A stretch of DNA of 64,000 nucleotides, from assembly GCA_001314655.1 (NCBI GenBank), contig LJSF01000016.1:219131-283130 (forward strand). Reading direction: 5' to 3'. The notes beneath the pieces were generated by a model. The model made no database searches. It had not been told where the DNA came from and saw nothing but the letters and a program-made list of their open reading frames with translations. Both the position numbers and the translations under genes were made by a program. Every line of letters starts with the position of its first letter. The stretch's first letter is position 1. The stretch comes from Rhodobacteraceae bacterium HLUCCA08. Its GTDB lineage: Bacteria > Pseudomonadota > Alphaproteobacteria > Rhodobacterales > Rhodobacteraceae. Shown piece by piece: positions 48,716 through 59,032 of the stretch.

Positions 48716-48732
48716 CACGTTCGACGAACGGC

Positions 48733-49128
48733 TCAGAACAGCGTGAGGACAACGCCGATGATCGCGCATCCGAACACAGCATAGCCGCCGTCGATCAGGG
48801 TCAGTGTGAAGGGCTTCATCCCGTAGGCGTTGTTGATCATCACCCAGGGTGCGATGAAGAAGGCACCGATGCCGAGGCCCGACAAAAGCCCGGCGCCGAT
48901 CGTCGCGATCCCCGCCATGCCGAAGATGTGCCGCATCATGCCCGCCACCACGATCATGGCGATCGCCGACAGAACGAAAGGCAACGGGTTGCCCCCGCCC
49001 TTGGGACGGCCGTTTTCATCGCATTCGATCCCGGCGGCCTGAAGCCAGGGTTTCGACAGGGCCATGTACCAGATGGCACCAAACACCCAGGACCCGGCCG
49101 CAGCGGCCAACACGTTCAGCACTTCCAT
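48733..49128 (-). CDS. DUF1761 membrane protein
   Basis: A 131-residue protein with four hydrophobic segments (about residues 3-25, 48-70, 75-95 and 108-130) and WYMALSKPW after the first, as in DUF1761. Function unknown. The ATG at 49128 has GGGGAG 6 bases upstream, while a GTG at 49140 lies directly in that purine stretch. Preceded by the EVE-domain gene 40 bases upstream. Confidence 0.85.
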   Translation of the reverse strand: MEVLNVLAAAAGSWVFGAIWYMALSKPWLQAAGIECDENGRPKGGGNPLPFVLSAIAMIVVAGMMRHIFGMAGIATIGAGLLSGLGIGAFFIAPWVMINNAYGMKPFTLTLIDGGYAVFGCAIIGVVLTLF

Positions 49129-49168
49129 GACGCTCCCCACGATGCGGAAATGGCGCCAGATTGCCCGA

Positions 49169-49591
49169 TCAATCGGGCTCTGTCTGCCCCAGATCGCAGA
49201 CGAGGCGCCATTCGGCCGTGGTCACCGGCTGTACGGACAGGCGGGAATTGCGGACCAGGATCATTTCGCTCAGGCGCGGATCGGCCTTGATCCGGTCCAG
49301 CGTCACCGGCCGGGCCATGGGGCGCACTGCCTTGATATCGACGCAGTCCCAACGGTCGTCATCGGTGGTGCTGTCGGGATGGGCCGTGGCAATCACCTCG
49401 ACGATACCGACCACGGCCTTTTCGCTTTGCGAATGGTAGAAAAAACCGCGATCACCCAGCGCCATGTCCCGCATGAAATTGCGGGCCTGGTAGTTGCGGA
49501 CCCCGTCCCATTCTTCGCCCGCATCGCCCTTGGCAACCTGGTTGTCCCAGGACCAGGTCGAAGGTTCGGACTTGAACAGCCAGTAGCGCAT
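49169..49591 (-). CDS. EVE-domain protein
   Basis: A 140-residue protein composed of one EVE (PUA-like) domain. It begins MRYWLFKSEPSTWSWDN and contains WDGVRNYQARNFMRDM and YHSQSEKAVVGIVEV, the typical pattern. EVE domains bind modified bases in DNA or RNA; this single-domain form has no assigned role. Its start overlaps the YciI stop by one base, so it belongs to the tsaD-gpsA-yciI-EVE run. Confidence 0.9.
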   Translation of the reverse strand: MRYWLFKSEPSTWSWDNQVAKGDAGEEWDGVRNYQARNFMRDMALGDRGFFYHSQSEKAVVGIVEVIATAHPDSTTDDDRWDCVDIKAVRPMARPVTLDRIKADPRLSEMILVRNSRLSVQPVTTAEWRLVCDLGQTEPD

Positions 49592-49860
49592 CAGCCGATC
49601 ACCTTCTTCCATTCGCGGATCTCGACGCTGTCGAACAGCCCCGCCTTGGCATAGGGATCGCCCTCGGCCCAGGCGCGCGCCGCCGCCATGTCGGGCACGT
49701 CGATCACGACAAGCGAACCGGTCATCTCGCCCTCTGCCAGGAACGGGCCGGCGAACAGGACGCAGCCGGTTTCGGCGATATAGGCCAGGTGCGCGTCGCG
49801 GTTCGCCTTGCGGATTTCAAGGTGTCCGGGCGTGTCATTGCAGATCAGGGCAAAGGCCAT
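49591..49860 (-). CDS. YciI-like protein
   Basis: An 89-residue dimeric ferredoxin-like fold protein. HLEIRKANRDAHLAYIAE, LFAGPFLAEGEMTGSLVVIDVPD and AWAEGDPYAKAGLFDSVEIREW match YciI, which has a putative His-Asp site. Its role is unknown. It follows gpsA by one base. Confidence 0.9.
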   Translation of the reverse strand: MAFALICNDTPGHLEIRKANRDAHLAYIAETGCVLFAGPFLAEGEMTGSLVVIDVPDMAAARAWAEGDPYAKAGLFDSVEIREWKKVIG

Positions 49861-49861
49861 G

Positions 49862-50827
49862 TCATTCCTCCTTCAGGGGTCGGGACAGCAAAAGATCGAG
49901 GGCGGTTTTCGCATCAATTCCGCCGGAACAGAGACGCATCACGACCTCGCAAATCGGCAGATCCAGGCCGCGGTCGCGGGCCAGCGCGACAATTGCACGT
50001 GCGGTGGCGGCGCCTTCGACGGTGATCGTGGCGTCAAAGCTGTCGCCATGTCCGATGGACAGGCCAAAGCGGTAATTGCGCGACTGGTCCGATGTGCAGG
50101 TCAACGCCAGGTCACCGAAGCCGGACAGACCGGCCAGCGTTTCGGGGCGTGCGCCCAGCGTGGCGCCGATCCGTGTCATTTCGGCGAAGCCACGGGTCAT
50201 GAGCGCGGCCCGGGCGCTTTCCCCGAAACCGGCACCGATACAGACCCCGCATGCGATGGCGATGACATTCTTGAGCGCGCCTCCGAGTTCGGCGCCGATC
50301 GTGTCGGTGCTGCGATAAAGCCGCAGGGCCGGCGTCGACAGGGTGCCTTGCAGGGCCGTTCCCGCGACATCATCCTCGCAGGCCAGGGTCAGGGCGGTCG
50401 GCAATCCGCGCGCGATATCGGCGGCGAAACTGGGGCCCGTAAGGATCGCGGGCATCGCATCAGGCACGAGCGCACGGATCGAAGCGACCGGGCCGGTCAG
50501 GGTTTCAAGGTCGATCCCCTTGCAACAGGCGACCAGAGCCTTGCCCCGCAACCGGTCCGCGTGGCTTTGCAGCCACGGTCGGAGGCGCTGGGCGGGCACC
50601 GCGATCAACACCGTTTCCGCAAGGACCAATACATTGTTTTCGGCCGTGACAGAGACGCTTTCCGGCAGGTTGACGCCCGGCAGCCTGTCGACGTTGCAGC
50701 GGGTTCGGGCGATCCGTTCGGCTGCCTCCCGGTCACGCGCCCACAGTGTCACCGGGCCGTTCGCCGACAAGGCGACGGCCAGCGCGGTGCCGAATGCGCC
50801 GGCACCGGCGACAACGGGCGCGGTCAT
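49862..50827 (-). CDS. gpsA: Glycerol-3-phosphate dehydrogenase (NAD(P)+)
   Basis: A 321-residue enzyme making sn-glycerol-3-phosphate from dihydroxyacetone phosphate for phospholipids. The dinucleotide loop GAGAFGTAL starts at residue 8, with later [21 protein letters not shown] and [29 protein letters not shown], which carries the active-site lysine. The ATG at 50827 overlaps the tsaD stop by four bases; longer frames upstream lie in tsaD. Confidence 0.95.
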   Translation of the reverse strand: MTAPVVAGAGAFGTALAVALSANGPVTLWARDREAAERIARTRCNVDRLPGVNLPESVSVTAENNVLVLAETVLIAVPAQRLRPWLQSHADRLRGKALVACCKGIDLETLTGPVASIRALVPDAMPAILTGPSFAADIARGLPTALTLACEDDVAGTALQGTLSTPALRLYRSTDTIGAELGGALKNVIAIACGVCIGAGFGESARAALMTRGFAEMTRIGATLGARPETLAGLSGFGDLALTCTSDQSRNYRFGLSIGHGDSFDATITVEGAATARAIVALARDRGLDLPICEVVMRLCSGGIDAKTALDLLLSRPLKEE

Positions 50828-51918
50828 GCCTTGGCTCCTTTCCTGCCGCCGCCCAGAAGCGGTGCGGCCCTGGTGTCGAGCGGCCAGCGCGGTCTCGCGG
50901 ACAGCGCGAGCCCGTCCTGGTCGCCAACGGCGAAACGACAGAGACCGGCATAGGCGATCATCGCCGCGTTGTCGGTGCACAATGCCAGGGGCGGTGCGTT
51001 GAAATCCGTCCCTGTTTCGGCGCAAAGCGTGGTCAGCGCGGCGCGGATTTCGGTGTTCGCGGCGACGCCCCCGGCGACGGCGAGGGTCGCATGGGGCGGC
51101 GTCTTGGCAAGATAAAGGTCAAGCGCTCGTCGCGATTTCTCGGCCAGGATATCGGCCACGGCGCGCTGGAACGAGGCACACAGATCCGCCCGGTCCTGCC
51201 GGGTCAACCCGCCCTTGTCGGCGATACAGGCATCCCGGGTCCGCAAAAGGGCGGTCTTGAGCCCGGAAAAGGACATGTCGCAACCGGGCCGATCCAGAAG
51301 CGGCCGGGGCAGGGCAAAACGCGCAGGATTGCCGGTTTCAGCCGCAGCCTGGACCGCCGGCCCACCGGGCTGCGGCAAGCCGAGAAGCCGCGCGGCCTTG
51401 TCGAAAGCCTCGCCCGGCGCGTCATCGATCGTGCCGCCCAGACGGGTGAAATCACCCGGGCCAGCGACCAGAAGGAATTGGCAATGCCCGCCCGACACCA
51501 GCAACATCAGGTAGGGAAAAGGCACCCTATCGGTCAGCCGCGGGGTCAGCGCATGCCCGGCCAGGTGATTGACGCCGATCAGGGGTTTGCCGGTGGCGGC
51601 GGAAATCCCCTTGGCACACATCACGCCGGACAACACGCCGCCGATCAACCCGGGTCCGGCCGTGACGGCCACCGCGTCGATGTCATCAAGGCTCAAATTG
51701 GCGCAATTCAGAGCCTGTTCCACCACGATATCAACCTTTTCCGCATGGGCGCGTGCGGCGATTTCCGGCACAACACCGCCAAAGCCGGCATGCAGCGCGG
51801 TCTGACCGTGAACGACCGACGACAGGATCGTTGCTCCGTCCGGCACGCCGCGGACCACGGCGGCGGCGGTATCGTCGCACGAACTTTCGATACCGAGGAT
51901 CGTGAGGGTTCTGGTCAT
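50824..51918 (-). CDS. tsaD: tRNA N6-adenosine threonylcarbamoyltransferase TsaD
   Basis: A 364-residue ASKHA-fold enzyme that makes t6A on ANN-decoding tRNAs with TsaB and Tsa[17 protein letters not shown] is the N-terminal ATP-binding motif, ARAHAEKVD contains a metal-binding histidine, and [14 protein letters not shown] and [17 protein letters not shown] are conserved. It begins the tsaD-gpsA-yciI-EVE run and is divergent from a glycosyltransferase gene, with a 75-base gap. Confidence 0.96.
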   Translation of the reverse strand: MTRTLTILGIESSCDDTAAAVVRGVPDGATILSSVVHGQTALHAGFGGVVPEIAARAHAEKVDIVVEQALNCANLSLDDIDAVAVTAGPGLIGGVLSGVMCAKGISAATGKPLIGVNHLAGHALTPRLTDRVPFPYLMLLVSGGHCQFLLVAGPGDFTRLGGTIDDAPGEAFDKAARLLGLPQPGGPAVQAAAETGNPARFALPRPLLDRPGCDMSFSGLKTALLRTRDACIADKGGLTRQDRADLCASFQRAVADILAEKSRRALDLYLAKTPPHATLAVAGGVAANTEIRAALTTLCAETGTDFNAPPLALCTDNAAMIAYAGLCRFAVGDQDGLALSARPRWPLDTRAAPLLGGGRKGAKA

Positions 51919-51993
51919 GGGGCTTTCGGTTGCGCGGCGGTCACATGCAGGTAACATCTGCCCTCTGATCGAACAATGGGCCGAGGCGGTGCG

Positions 51994-53013
51994 ATGACGG
52001 GGCAGACCGGGCAGACGGGTGGGCTGGCTGCCGTTGTCGTGACCTGCAACCGGCTGAAGCAATTGCGGTTGACCGTGTCGCGTTTGCTGGACAGCCCCGT
52101 GGTCGAAGCGCTGATCGTTGTCGACAATGCCTCGAACGACGGGACGGCCGACTGGCTTGCCGCCCAGGCCGATCCGCGCCTGCGGATCGTGACCGAGGCC
52201 GAGAACACGGGCGGTGCCGGCGGTTTCGCCCGCGGCATGCAGGAAGCGCGGGATGCGACGACCGCGCCCTGGATCCTGTTGACCGACGATGACGCGCGCC
52301 CGGAACCGGAGGTTCTGAGAGGCTTTTTCCGCCAGGATAGAGACGCGTTCGACGGGTGGCTGGCCGCGGTGCGCTATCCCTCTGGCCGGATCTGCGAGAT
52401 GAACCGGCCCTGGCTGAACCCGTTCCGGTCGGTCCGGGCGTTTCGGCGCACCCTGCGCCAGGGCCGGGCCGGTTTCCACTTGGCCGACAATGCCTATGAC
52501 GGCGACGTCCCGACCCGCGTGCATGGCGGGTCGTTCGTCGGGCTGTTCCTGTCCCGCGCGGCCTTGTCGCGCGGTGGCCTGCCGGACAGGCGGTTGTTCC
52601 TGTATGGCGACGATGTGTTGTACACGCTGGGCCTGACCCGCGCCGGTTTGCGTCTGGCGCTGGATCCGACCCTTCGGTTCGAGCACGATTGCGAGACGCT
52701 GAGCGAAGCCGGCCCGGTCCCGGTGCCGCTTTGGAAGACCTATTACCTGACGCGCAACCGGTTGCGGGTCTATCGGCGGGCGGCGGGACCGGTGTTGTTC
52801 TGGCCGGTGGCGGCCCTGGTCGCCTGGCGCTGGTCCCGGGCCGGTCGCCTGGCCGGAGACAAACGCGACGCCTGGCGCCGATTGTTCCGGGCCGGGCTGC
52901 GCGACGGGTTGACCGGGCAGCTTGGGCGCCGGCACCCGGAGGTCGTCGCGCTCAGCTGTTCTGCAGAATCCGGGCGTGATGGCGCCGCAACAGCAGAAGG
53001 CCAAGCGCCGTGA
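51994..53013 (+). CDS. Family 2 glycosyltransferase
   Basis: A 339-residue GT-A fold enzyme. [28 protein letters not shown] and the metal-binding TDDDARPEP are visible, followed by an acceptor region and FEHDCETL. The N-terminal part resembles the rhamnosyl/galactofuranosyl-transferase-like group. Its acceptor is unknown, but polysaccharide export genes next door suggest a cell-surface polymer. The ATG at 51994 has a GAGG-rich stretch upstream. The 3' end overlaps the convergent exporter permease gene by 62 bases. Confidence 0.87.
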   Translation: MTGQTGQTGGLAAVVVTCNRLKQLRLTVSRLLDSPVVEALIVVDNASNDGTADWLAAQADPRLRIVTEAENTGGAGGFARGMQEARDATTAPWILLTDDDARPEPEVLRGFFRQDRDAFDGWLAAVRYPSGRICEMNRPWLNPFRSVRAFRRTLRQGRAGFHLADNAYDGDVPTRVHGGSFVGLFLSRAALSRGGLPDRRLFLYGDDVLYTLGLTRAGLRLALDPTLRFEHDCETLSEAGPVPVPLWKTYYLTRNRLRVYRRAAGPVLFWPVAALVAWRWSRAGRLAGDKRDAWRRLFRAGLRDGLTGQLGRRHPEVVALSCSAESGRDGAATAEGQAP

Positions 53014-53785
53014 GAACCAACCCCCAGCCAATCGGATAGGCGTTCACGACGTATTGCGGCGTATACATGGCAAAGAACCCTTCATGGGCGCGCCCGGTGA
53101 TGTGCAGCAGCGGGTTCCACCACAAGATGTCCTGCGCCAGCGGCGGCATGGATTCGTAGATCAGGATGATGCCCGAGGCGAGGAACAGCGGTCGGTTCAG
53201 AATTCGGTAGATCGGTTGCCAGACCGGAACCAGGCCGAACAGCACCGCATTGACCAGACCGACCCCAAGTCCAAGCAATGCGGCACATGCGAAGGCGAAC
53301 AGGATCGGCCCGAAGGACAGGACGACAGGGCTGTCGATCACCACGAGGATGCCGACCATCAGCACATAGGACACCAGCAATTGCGTCATCGTGTTCAACA
53401 CGAAGCGCGCGCTGATCGCGTCGAACCAGGACACGGCCGGATAGGTCAGCAGATTGCGCGAGAACGGCAGCGAGGTGCCGACGGTATTTGCCAACCGCTG
53501 GTACAGGTTGAACGGCAGGAACCCGGTTGCGTAGAACAGCAGGAAGCTGTTGCCCAGCGCCGGTGACCGCATCACCAGCGAGAACCCGATCGACAGCAAC
53601 AGGATCATGCCGAGCGGTTCCATCACCGCCCAGACATAGCCGCCCGGCGACCGACCATAGCGCGAGGCCATTTCGCGCAGCATCAGCGCGACGACGGTCC
53701 GGCCGAACCGGGTTGTCCGGGTCCGCATCCCGGTCTTGCCCGACCCGAAGCCGCGCGGTGTCTGTGGTGCGGGAAATCCAGCCAT
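52952..53785 (-). CDS. kpsM: KpsM-type polysaccharide export ABC permease
   Basis: A 277-residue permease of the ABC-2 capsule type with about six membrane segments and the family start [28 protein letters not shown]. It would move lipid-linked polysaccharide across the inner membrane with a KpsT ATPase. It is transcribed away from kpsE/kpsT, unlike the usual single operon. The long 3' overlap with the glycosyltransferase is unusual. Confidence 0.87.
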   Translation of the reverse strand: MAGFPAPQTPRGFGSGKTGMRTRTTRFGRTVVALMLREMASRYGRSPGGYVWAVMEPLGMILLLSIGFSLVMRSPALGNSFLLFYATGFLPFNLYQRLANTVGTSLPFSRNLLTYPAVSWFDAISARFVLNTMTQLLVSYVLMVGILVVIDSPVVLSFGPILFAFACAALLGLGVGLVNAVLFGLVPVWQPIYRILNRPLFLASGIILIYESMPPLAQDILWWNPLLHITGRAHEGFFAMYTPQYVVNAYPIGWGLVLTALGLLLLRRHHARILQNS

Positions 53786-53905
53786 GCTCCGACCCGATCA
53801 TTCACCGGAATGCGCCGACCATGCCCGAGCATCGGACAAAGATCAAACACCGGCACCCGAGACGCGGCAATTGCGGAGGGTCAGCGATAGTGCGAATGTC
53901 GCGCC

Positions 53906-55177
53906 ATGGACAAGAGCGACGCCGAACAGCGCCAGGACACCACCCGCGAAGACCCAGCTTCGGCGGACAAGGCGCCGCGGAACGGGGAACGCGGCGGCAA
54001 GCGCAACGGCCCGCGGGCAAGGAAGCGGCCGGACCCCGAGGTCGTCGAGGTCGCGCCGATCGCCGGTGCCGCGCGCATGCGCCGGCGCCACTGGGGCGTA
54101 TTGTTCAGCTTTTTGCTGATGGTGCTGGCGCCGCTTGCCGTGTCGGTCTGGTACCTTTGGTGGGTCGCGACCGATCAATATGCCTCGACCGTCGGTTTTA
54201 CCGTGCGCCAGGAAGACAGTTCACCCGCGACAGCTTTTCTGGGGGGGGTTGCCGCAGAGCTGGGCGGTGGCGGAACCCAGACCGATACGGATGTGCTGTT
54301 CGAGTTCATCCAGAGCCAGGACATGGTCGCCCGGTTGAACGCGCGCTTCGACCTGGTCGGGCATTACGCCCGATATTGGGACCAGGATCCGGTCCTGGCG
54401 CTGTGGCCCGATGCGACGATCGAGGACCTGGTCTGGTACTGGGGCCGGATCGTGCGCACCTCTTACGATCAGTCCAGCGGGCTGATCGAATTGCGCGTTC
54501 TGGCCTTTGATCCGGATTTTGCGCAGACCCTGGCCAGTGCCATCGTCGAGGAAAGCCAGGACCTGATCAACGACATGAACGCCCAGGCCCGGGCCGACAT
54601 GATCAGCTATGCCCAGGAAGACCTGGATACGGCGCTTGATCGGCTGAAGCTGGCGCGCGAGGCGCTGACCCTGTTCCGCACCCGCACCCAGATCGTCGAT
54701 CCCGAAAGCGATCTGCAGGGTCGGTTGGGCGTGGTCAACAACCTGCAACAGCAACTGGCCCAGGCGCTGATCGAGCAGGACCTGCTGCTGGAACAGTCGA
54801 CCTCCGAGAACAATCCGCGTCTTGAACAGGCCGCGCGGCGGATCGACGTGATCCGCAACCGGATCGCACAGGAACGCGAGGCCGTTTCCTCGGGCGATGG
54901 TGAGGATTATCCGACCCTTCTGGCGGAATACGAGGGCCTGGTCGTGGATCGCGAATTCGCCGAGGAAAGCTATCGCGTCGCGTTGACCGCGCTGGATGTG
55001 GCACGCAACAACGCCACGCGGCAGAACCGATATCTGGCGACCTACCTGGCCCCGACGCGTCCGGAAACGGCCGAATTTCCGCGCCGGTTCATGGTCCTGG
55101 GCCTGGCGACATTGTTCCTGATGCTGGCCTGGTCGATCCTGGTGATGATCTACTATTCGGTTCGCGACAGCCGCTAG
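53906..55177 (+). CDS. kpsE: KpsE/CtrB-type capsule export inner-membrane protein
   Basis: A 423-residue polysaccharide co-polymerase-like protein. A basic, disordered tail (1-60) precedes membrane segment 1 (about 62-85), a periplasmic region with long helices (about 210-370), and membrane segment 2 near 395-418. Short YYSVRDSR ends the protein. It links the ABC exporter to an outer-membrane pore. It begins a kpsE-kpsT unit, 120 bases from the divergent kpsM. Confidence 0.85.
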   Translation: MDKSDAEQRQDTTREDPASADKAPRNGERGGKRNGPRARKRPDPEVVEVAPIAGAARMRRRHWGVLFSFLLMVLAPLAVSVWYLWWVATDQYASTVGFTVRQEDSSPATAFLGGVAAELGGGGTQTDTDVLFEFIQSQDMVARLNARFDLVGHYARYWDQDPVLALWPDATIEDLVWYWGRIVRTSYDQSSGLIELRVLAFDPDFAQTLASAIVEESQDLINDMNAQARADMISYAQEDLDTALDRLKLAREALTLFRTRTQIVDPESDLQGRLGVVNNLQQQLAQALIEQDLLLEQSTSENNPRLEQAARRIDVIRNRIAQEREAVSSGDGEDYPTLLAEYEGLVVDREFAEESYRVALTALDVARNNATRQNRYLATYLAPTRPETAEFPRRFMVLGLATLFLMLAWSILVMIYYSVRDSR

Positions 55178-55186
55178 GACGCCGCA

Positions 55187-55840
55187 ATGATCCGGTTCGA
55201 GAACCTGTCGAAAAGCTATTGGGCCAGGGGTCAGAAAAAGACCGTGATCGACCACCTGGATCTGACCCTGCCCACAGGCAAGTCGCTGGCCTTGCTGGGG
55301 CGCAACGGGGCGGGCAAGTCGACATTGCTGAACATCGTCGCCGGCGTGATTCCCGCCGATAGCGGCCGGGTCGTCAGTGACGGCACGATTTCCTGGCCGG
55401 TGGGATTCGGCGGATCGTTGCACAAGGCGATGACCGGTGCGCAGAACGTGCGCTTCGTCGCCCGGGTCTATGGCGTCGATACCGAAGAACTAAGCGATTT
55501 CGTCGAGGATTTCGCCGAACTGGGCCGGAATTTCCACCTTCCGGTCAAGACCTATTCCAGCGGGATGCGGGCGCGGCTGGGCTTTGGCCTGTCGATGGGA
55601 ATCCGCTTCGATACCTATCTGGTGGACGAGGCGACCTCCGTCGGCGACCCGGCCTTTGTCCGCAAGAGCCGCGCGGTGTTCCGGGAACGGCTGAAGAATG
55701 CCAGCGCGATCATGGTCAATCACAATCTTCGCCAGGTGCGTGATTTCTGTGATTCCGGGATCGTTCTGGAAAACGGCCGGCTGCTGTATTTCGACGACCT
55801 CGAAGAGGCGATCGCCCTGCACGAAGCCAATACCCGCTAG
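55187..55840 (+). CDS. kpsT: KpsT-type polysaccharide export ATPase
   Basis: A 217-residue ABC ATPase. Walker A is GRNGAGKST at 38-46, the signature is YSSGMRARLGFGLS, and Walker B is YLVDEATSVGD. The short length and TYSSGMRARLGFG motif place it in the capsule/O-antigen exporter group. It powers the KpsM permease and lies 9 bases after kpsE. Confidence 0.92.
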   Translation: MIRFENLSKSYWARGQKKTVIDHLDLTLPTGKSLALLGRNGAGKSTLLNIVAGVIPADSGRVVSDGTISWPVGFGGSLHKAMTGAQNVRFVARVYGVDTEELSDFVEDFAELGRNFHLPVKTYSSGMRARLGFGLSMGIRFDTYLVDEATSVGDPAFVRKSRAVFRERLKNASAIMVNHNLRQVRDFCDSGIVLENGRLLYFDDLEEAIALHEANTR

Positions 55841-55974
55841 CGACGCATTTGAAGCACATTCTTTGCGAATCCCGCGAAAATTGAACGCGCGATCCGCGGT
55901 TTCGCCGCGATCAGGCCCGTCCTTCAGCCATTCGGCGCACCCACTCTGCCTGTCGGTTTCGATGGAGCTGGGTT

Positions 55975-58900
55975 GTGGGAATCCGCGGGCTGGAAGTGGT
56001 CGGTCAGGTATCGAGCGGGCTCGACGCACTTGATTTCGGTATCTGCCATCTGGATGTGATCACACATCCGGACGGGTCGATGACGTTGCTGGCCGCAACC
56101 GGTCCCTGGGGGGGTCTGACCAGCTGGAATGTGACCGGCGATACGGTGCCGACCCTGGTTGACCAGTCTCTGTTTCAGCCCGAAACGGGACAATCCAGCA
56201 CGACCGGACTTGTCGTGCTTGATCAGGGCAGCGGTGGGACCGTCCTGGTCGGCGGCCTGCAGGGCGGTGCGCTGTGGGAAGGCGGGTTGAACGGAAATGG
56301 CGGTTTCACGGGCGGCGGAGCCCTTGCCGTCGACAGCAACGCCGGCACGACCCTGATCCAGACGCCGACCGGGTTCGTTCTGGCCGACCCGACCGGTTCG
56401 GGGCTGTCCGTCCATGCCCATGATCCCGGCGGACCGGCGCGCCTGGTGCAGGCCATCGCCGACGACGCGACCAGCTTTGCGGCCGGCGTGATCGACGGCG
56501 CGACCGTTTCCGTGGGCGGGACCGATTTTCTGGTCGCCGCCGGTCAGGGCGCCACCCAGTTGGACGGCGGGCTGACCGTCTGGCAGATCGCGGCCGGCGG
56601 CGATCTGGTGCAGCGCGACGCGTTCGGCGTGGCCGAGGGGTTGGGCATGATGACCCCGACCGCGCTGTCAGCCGTCACCCTGGGTGATATGACCTATGTC
56701 GTCGTCGCCTCGGCCGGAGGCAACAGCGGTGCGCTGTCGGTCTTTCGGCTGAATGGCAGTGGTGCGCTGGAACCGGTCGAACACGTGACCGATACGCTGG
56801 ACACGCGGTTCGGCGCCGCCCAGGCCGTCGCGGTGACCGAAGTCGACGGGATCGCCTATGTCGCCGCCGCGGGCGGTGACCTTGGGCTGAGCCTGTTCAT
56901 GCTTTTTCCGGACGGTCGGCTGGCACATCTGCAATCGATCGAGGACAGCTTGTCCTCGGGTTTGGGCGGCGTCCGGGCGTTGGACATGGCCTATGAGGAT
57001 GACACGCTGCACATCTTTGCCGCATCGGAATCCGAAGCCGGCATCACGCATCTGACCTTCGACACCTGGACGAATGCGCCGACATCGGTCGCCGCGCCCG
57101 GCGGCGACACGCTTGTCGGAACCAACGGTGCCGAAATCCTGGTCGGTGGCGCAGGCGACGATCTGATCGAAACCGGTTGGGGTCACGACACCATCTATGA
57201 CGGAGCAGGATCAGACACTATTCAAGCGGGATTCGGGCAGGACCTGTTCATTCTGTCCGGCGATGGCGCCCGCGATGTCATCGAGAATTTCGAACCCTGG
57301 AACGACCGGTTGGATCTTGGCAACTGGGCCTTCCTGCGACACCGCGATCAAGTCCAGATCACGGCTGTCCCGGGCGGTGCGCTCCTGCAATTCGGCGACG
57401 AAGAGCTGGAACTGCGCGATCGAGACGGAATGGATTTCAACCTGGATGCGGTGCGCGACACGATCGTGCTTGGACCGACCCGCCTGTTCGCCCCGCCTGC
57501 GCTGACGGTTGCCGGCACCTCCGGACCCGATGTTCTGGAGGGAAGTTGGGGTCAGGATACCCTGTATGGCGGTGCGGGAAACGACAGCTTGATCGGCGAT
57601 CTGGGCGACGACGTTATCGACGGCGGCGCCGGAACGCTGGACCAGATGATTCTGAATGTCGCCTCGAGCAGCGTGAGTGTCGAAGATGCGGACGACGGCT
57701 GGGTTGTGATCACGTCCGATCAGGGGACCGACCGCGTCCGGAACGTGGAGCGTTTTGTCTTTTCGGACATGACCCTGACGTTGGACGCGCTCCTGGCCTT
57801 GGGGCAGGCGCCGCAAGGTCCGATCACCCTGTTCGGCGGCGCGGGTGCCGACACGCTGGTCGGGACCGAATTGGCGGATTACCTGACCGGGTTGGGCGGC
57901 GATGATCATGTCGAGGGCGGCGCGGGAAACGATACGCTCCATGGCGGCGCCGGCAATGACCAACTGTTCGGCGGCGCCGGCGATGACGTGCTGACCGGAG
58001 GCGCCGGGGATGACCTGATCGACGGCGGTTCGGGGTGGGACAGGGTCGATTACACTGTCGCGTTGGACAGCATCACCATCACTGATCTGGGCAATGGCGC
58101 GATCCGCGTCGACACGGCCGACGGCAGCGATACCCTGACCGGGGTCGAGGTCATTGGCTTGACCGACGGGGTCGTGACCATCGAGGAGTTGCTGGCACCG
58201 CCGCCGCCTGTTGGCCTGACGCTGAACGGCGGCTCCGGAGACGACACGCTGATCGGAAGCAGCCATGGCGACCTGCTGGTCGGAAATGGCGGCCGCGACA
58301 AGATCAACGGCATGGCCGGCGACGACACGATCCATGGCGGCGACGGTGACGATTCCCTGCGTGGCGGGGCTGGGTCGGACACGATCTACGGGGACGCCGG
58401 CGATGATATCATCAAGGGCGGCAAAGAAACCGACTACCTTTATGGCGGACCCGGCAGAAACCTGATCAGCGGTCAGCACTATGGTGACGTCATGCATGGC
58501 GGCGATGATGGCGACATCCTGCGGGGCGGCGGTGGATCCGACACCATTTGGGGCCACGGAGGCGATGACAGGATCAAGGCGGGCACCCGCCGGGACATCG
58601 CCCATGGTGGCGATGGCGACGACATCATCTCGGGCAATCGGCACGATGACACCTTGTTCGGCGGTGCCGGCGATGACCGGCTGAACGGCGGTGGCGGCGA
58701 TGACTGGCTCGAGGGCGGGCCCGGGAACGACTGGTTGCGCGGCGGCGAAGGGGCGGACCGGTTCGTCTTCGATACCGGGTTCGGGCGCGACGAGGTGGAT
58801 GATTTCGACCCGCAGGAAGACCGGCTTGTGATCACAACCACGCTCTGGAGCGGATCGGCCGAGCAATTGGTGAGTGCCAGGGCCGAGATCACGTCGGTGG

Positions 58901-58992
58901 GGGTCGAGCTGGATCTCGGCGAAGGCGACGTGATCCTGTTCAGCAGCCTTAACTCCGTTTCAGGGCTCGCCGGGGCAATTGATTGGGCATGA
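55975..58992 (+). CDS. Large RTX calcium-binding protein with beta-propeller-like N-terminus
   Basis: A 1005-residue protein. Residues 1-370 show repeated blades with segments such as GDMTYVVVASAGGNSGALSVFRL and DGIAYVAAAGGDLGLSLF, resembling a lactonase-like beta-propeller. RTX nonapeptides (GGxGxDxxx) occur at about 375-427, 516-558, 619-694 and 750-952. RTX proteins of this kind are exported by type I systems through a C-terminal signal; no exporter gene is in the window. The GTG at 55975 is preceded by GGAG. No enzymatic motif was seen, so a structural or adhesive role is inferred. The last 276-base repeat region is nearly identical to the next gene. Confidence 0.82.
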   Translation: MGIRGLEVVGQVSSGLDALDFGICHLDVITHPDGSMTLLAATGPWGGLTSWNVTGDTVPTLVDQSLFQPETGQSSTTGLVVLDQGSGGTVLVGGLQGGALWEGGLNGNGGFTGGGALAVDSNAGTTLIQTPTGFVLADPTGSGLSVHAHDPGGPARLVQAIADDATSFAAGVIDGATVSVGGTDFLVAAGQGATQLDGGLTVWQIAAGGDLVQRDAFGVAEGLGMMTPTALSAVTLGDMTYVVVASAGGNSGALSVFRLNGSGALEPVEHVTDTLDTRFGAAQAVAVTEVDGIAYVAAAGGDLGLSLFMLFPDGRLAHLQSIEDSLSSGLGGVRALDMAYEDDTLHIFAASESEAGITHLTFDTWTNAPTSVAAPGGDTLVGTNGAEILVGGAGDDLIETGWGHDTIYDGAGSDTIQAGFGQDLFILSGDGARDVIENFEPWNDRLDLGNWAFLRHRDQVQITAVPGGALLQFGDEELELRDRDGMDFNLDAVRDTIVLGPTRLFAPPALTVAGTSGPDVLEGSWGQDTLYGGAGNDSLIGDLGDDVIDGGAGTLDQMILNVASSSVSVEDADDGWVVITSDQGTDRVRNVERFVFSDMTLTLDALLALGQAPQGPITLFGGAGADTLVGTELADYLTGLGGDDHVEGGAGNDTLHGGAGNDQLFGGAGDDVLTGGAGDDLIDGGSGWDRVDYTVALDSITITDLGNGAIRVDTADGSDTLTGVEVIGLTDGVVTIEELLAPPPPVGLTLNGGSGDDTLIGSSHGDLLVGNGGRDKINGMAGDDTIHGGDGDDSLRGGAGSDTIYGDAGDDIIKGGKETDYLYGGPGRNLISGQHYGDVMHGGDDGDILRGGGGSDTIWGHGGDDRIKAGTRRDIAHGGDGDDIISGNRHDDTLFGGAGDDRLNGGGGDDWLEGGPGNDWLRGGEGADRFVFDTGFGRDEVDDFDPQEDRLVITTTLWSGSAEQLVSARAEITSVGVELDLGEGDVILFSSLNSVSGLAGAIDWA
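58495..58770 (+). repeat. Direct repeat copy 1 (RTX gene 1)
   Basis: A 276-base stretch of the first RTX gene that aligns without gaps to 60293-60568 in the second. Counted by eye there are about 21 mismatches (roughly 92% identity), including an exact run of 56 bases and another of 47. Confidence 0.85.
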
Positions 58993-59032
58993 GCGGCGAA
59001 TCGGCGCCGCCTGGGTCAATGGAGTCCGGACC

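Noticed and set aside
48338-48769. 143-codon minus-strand ORF overlapping the DUF2853 gene
   Set aside because: It spans two terminators and is antisense to a conserved gene; basic, low-complexity translation.
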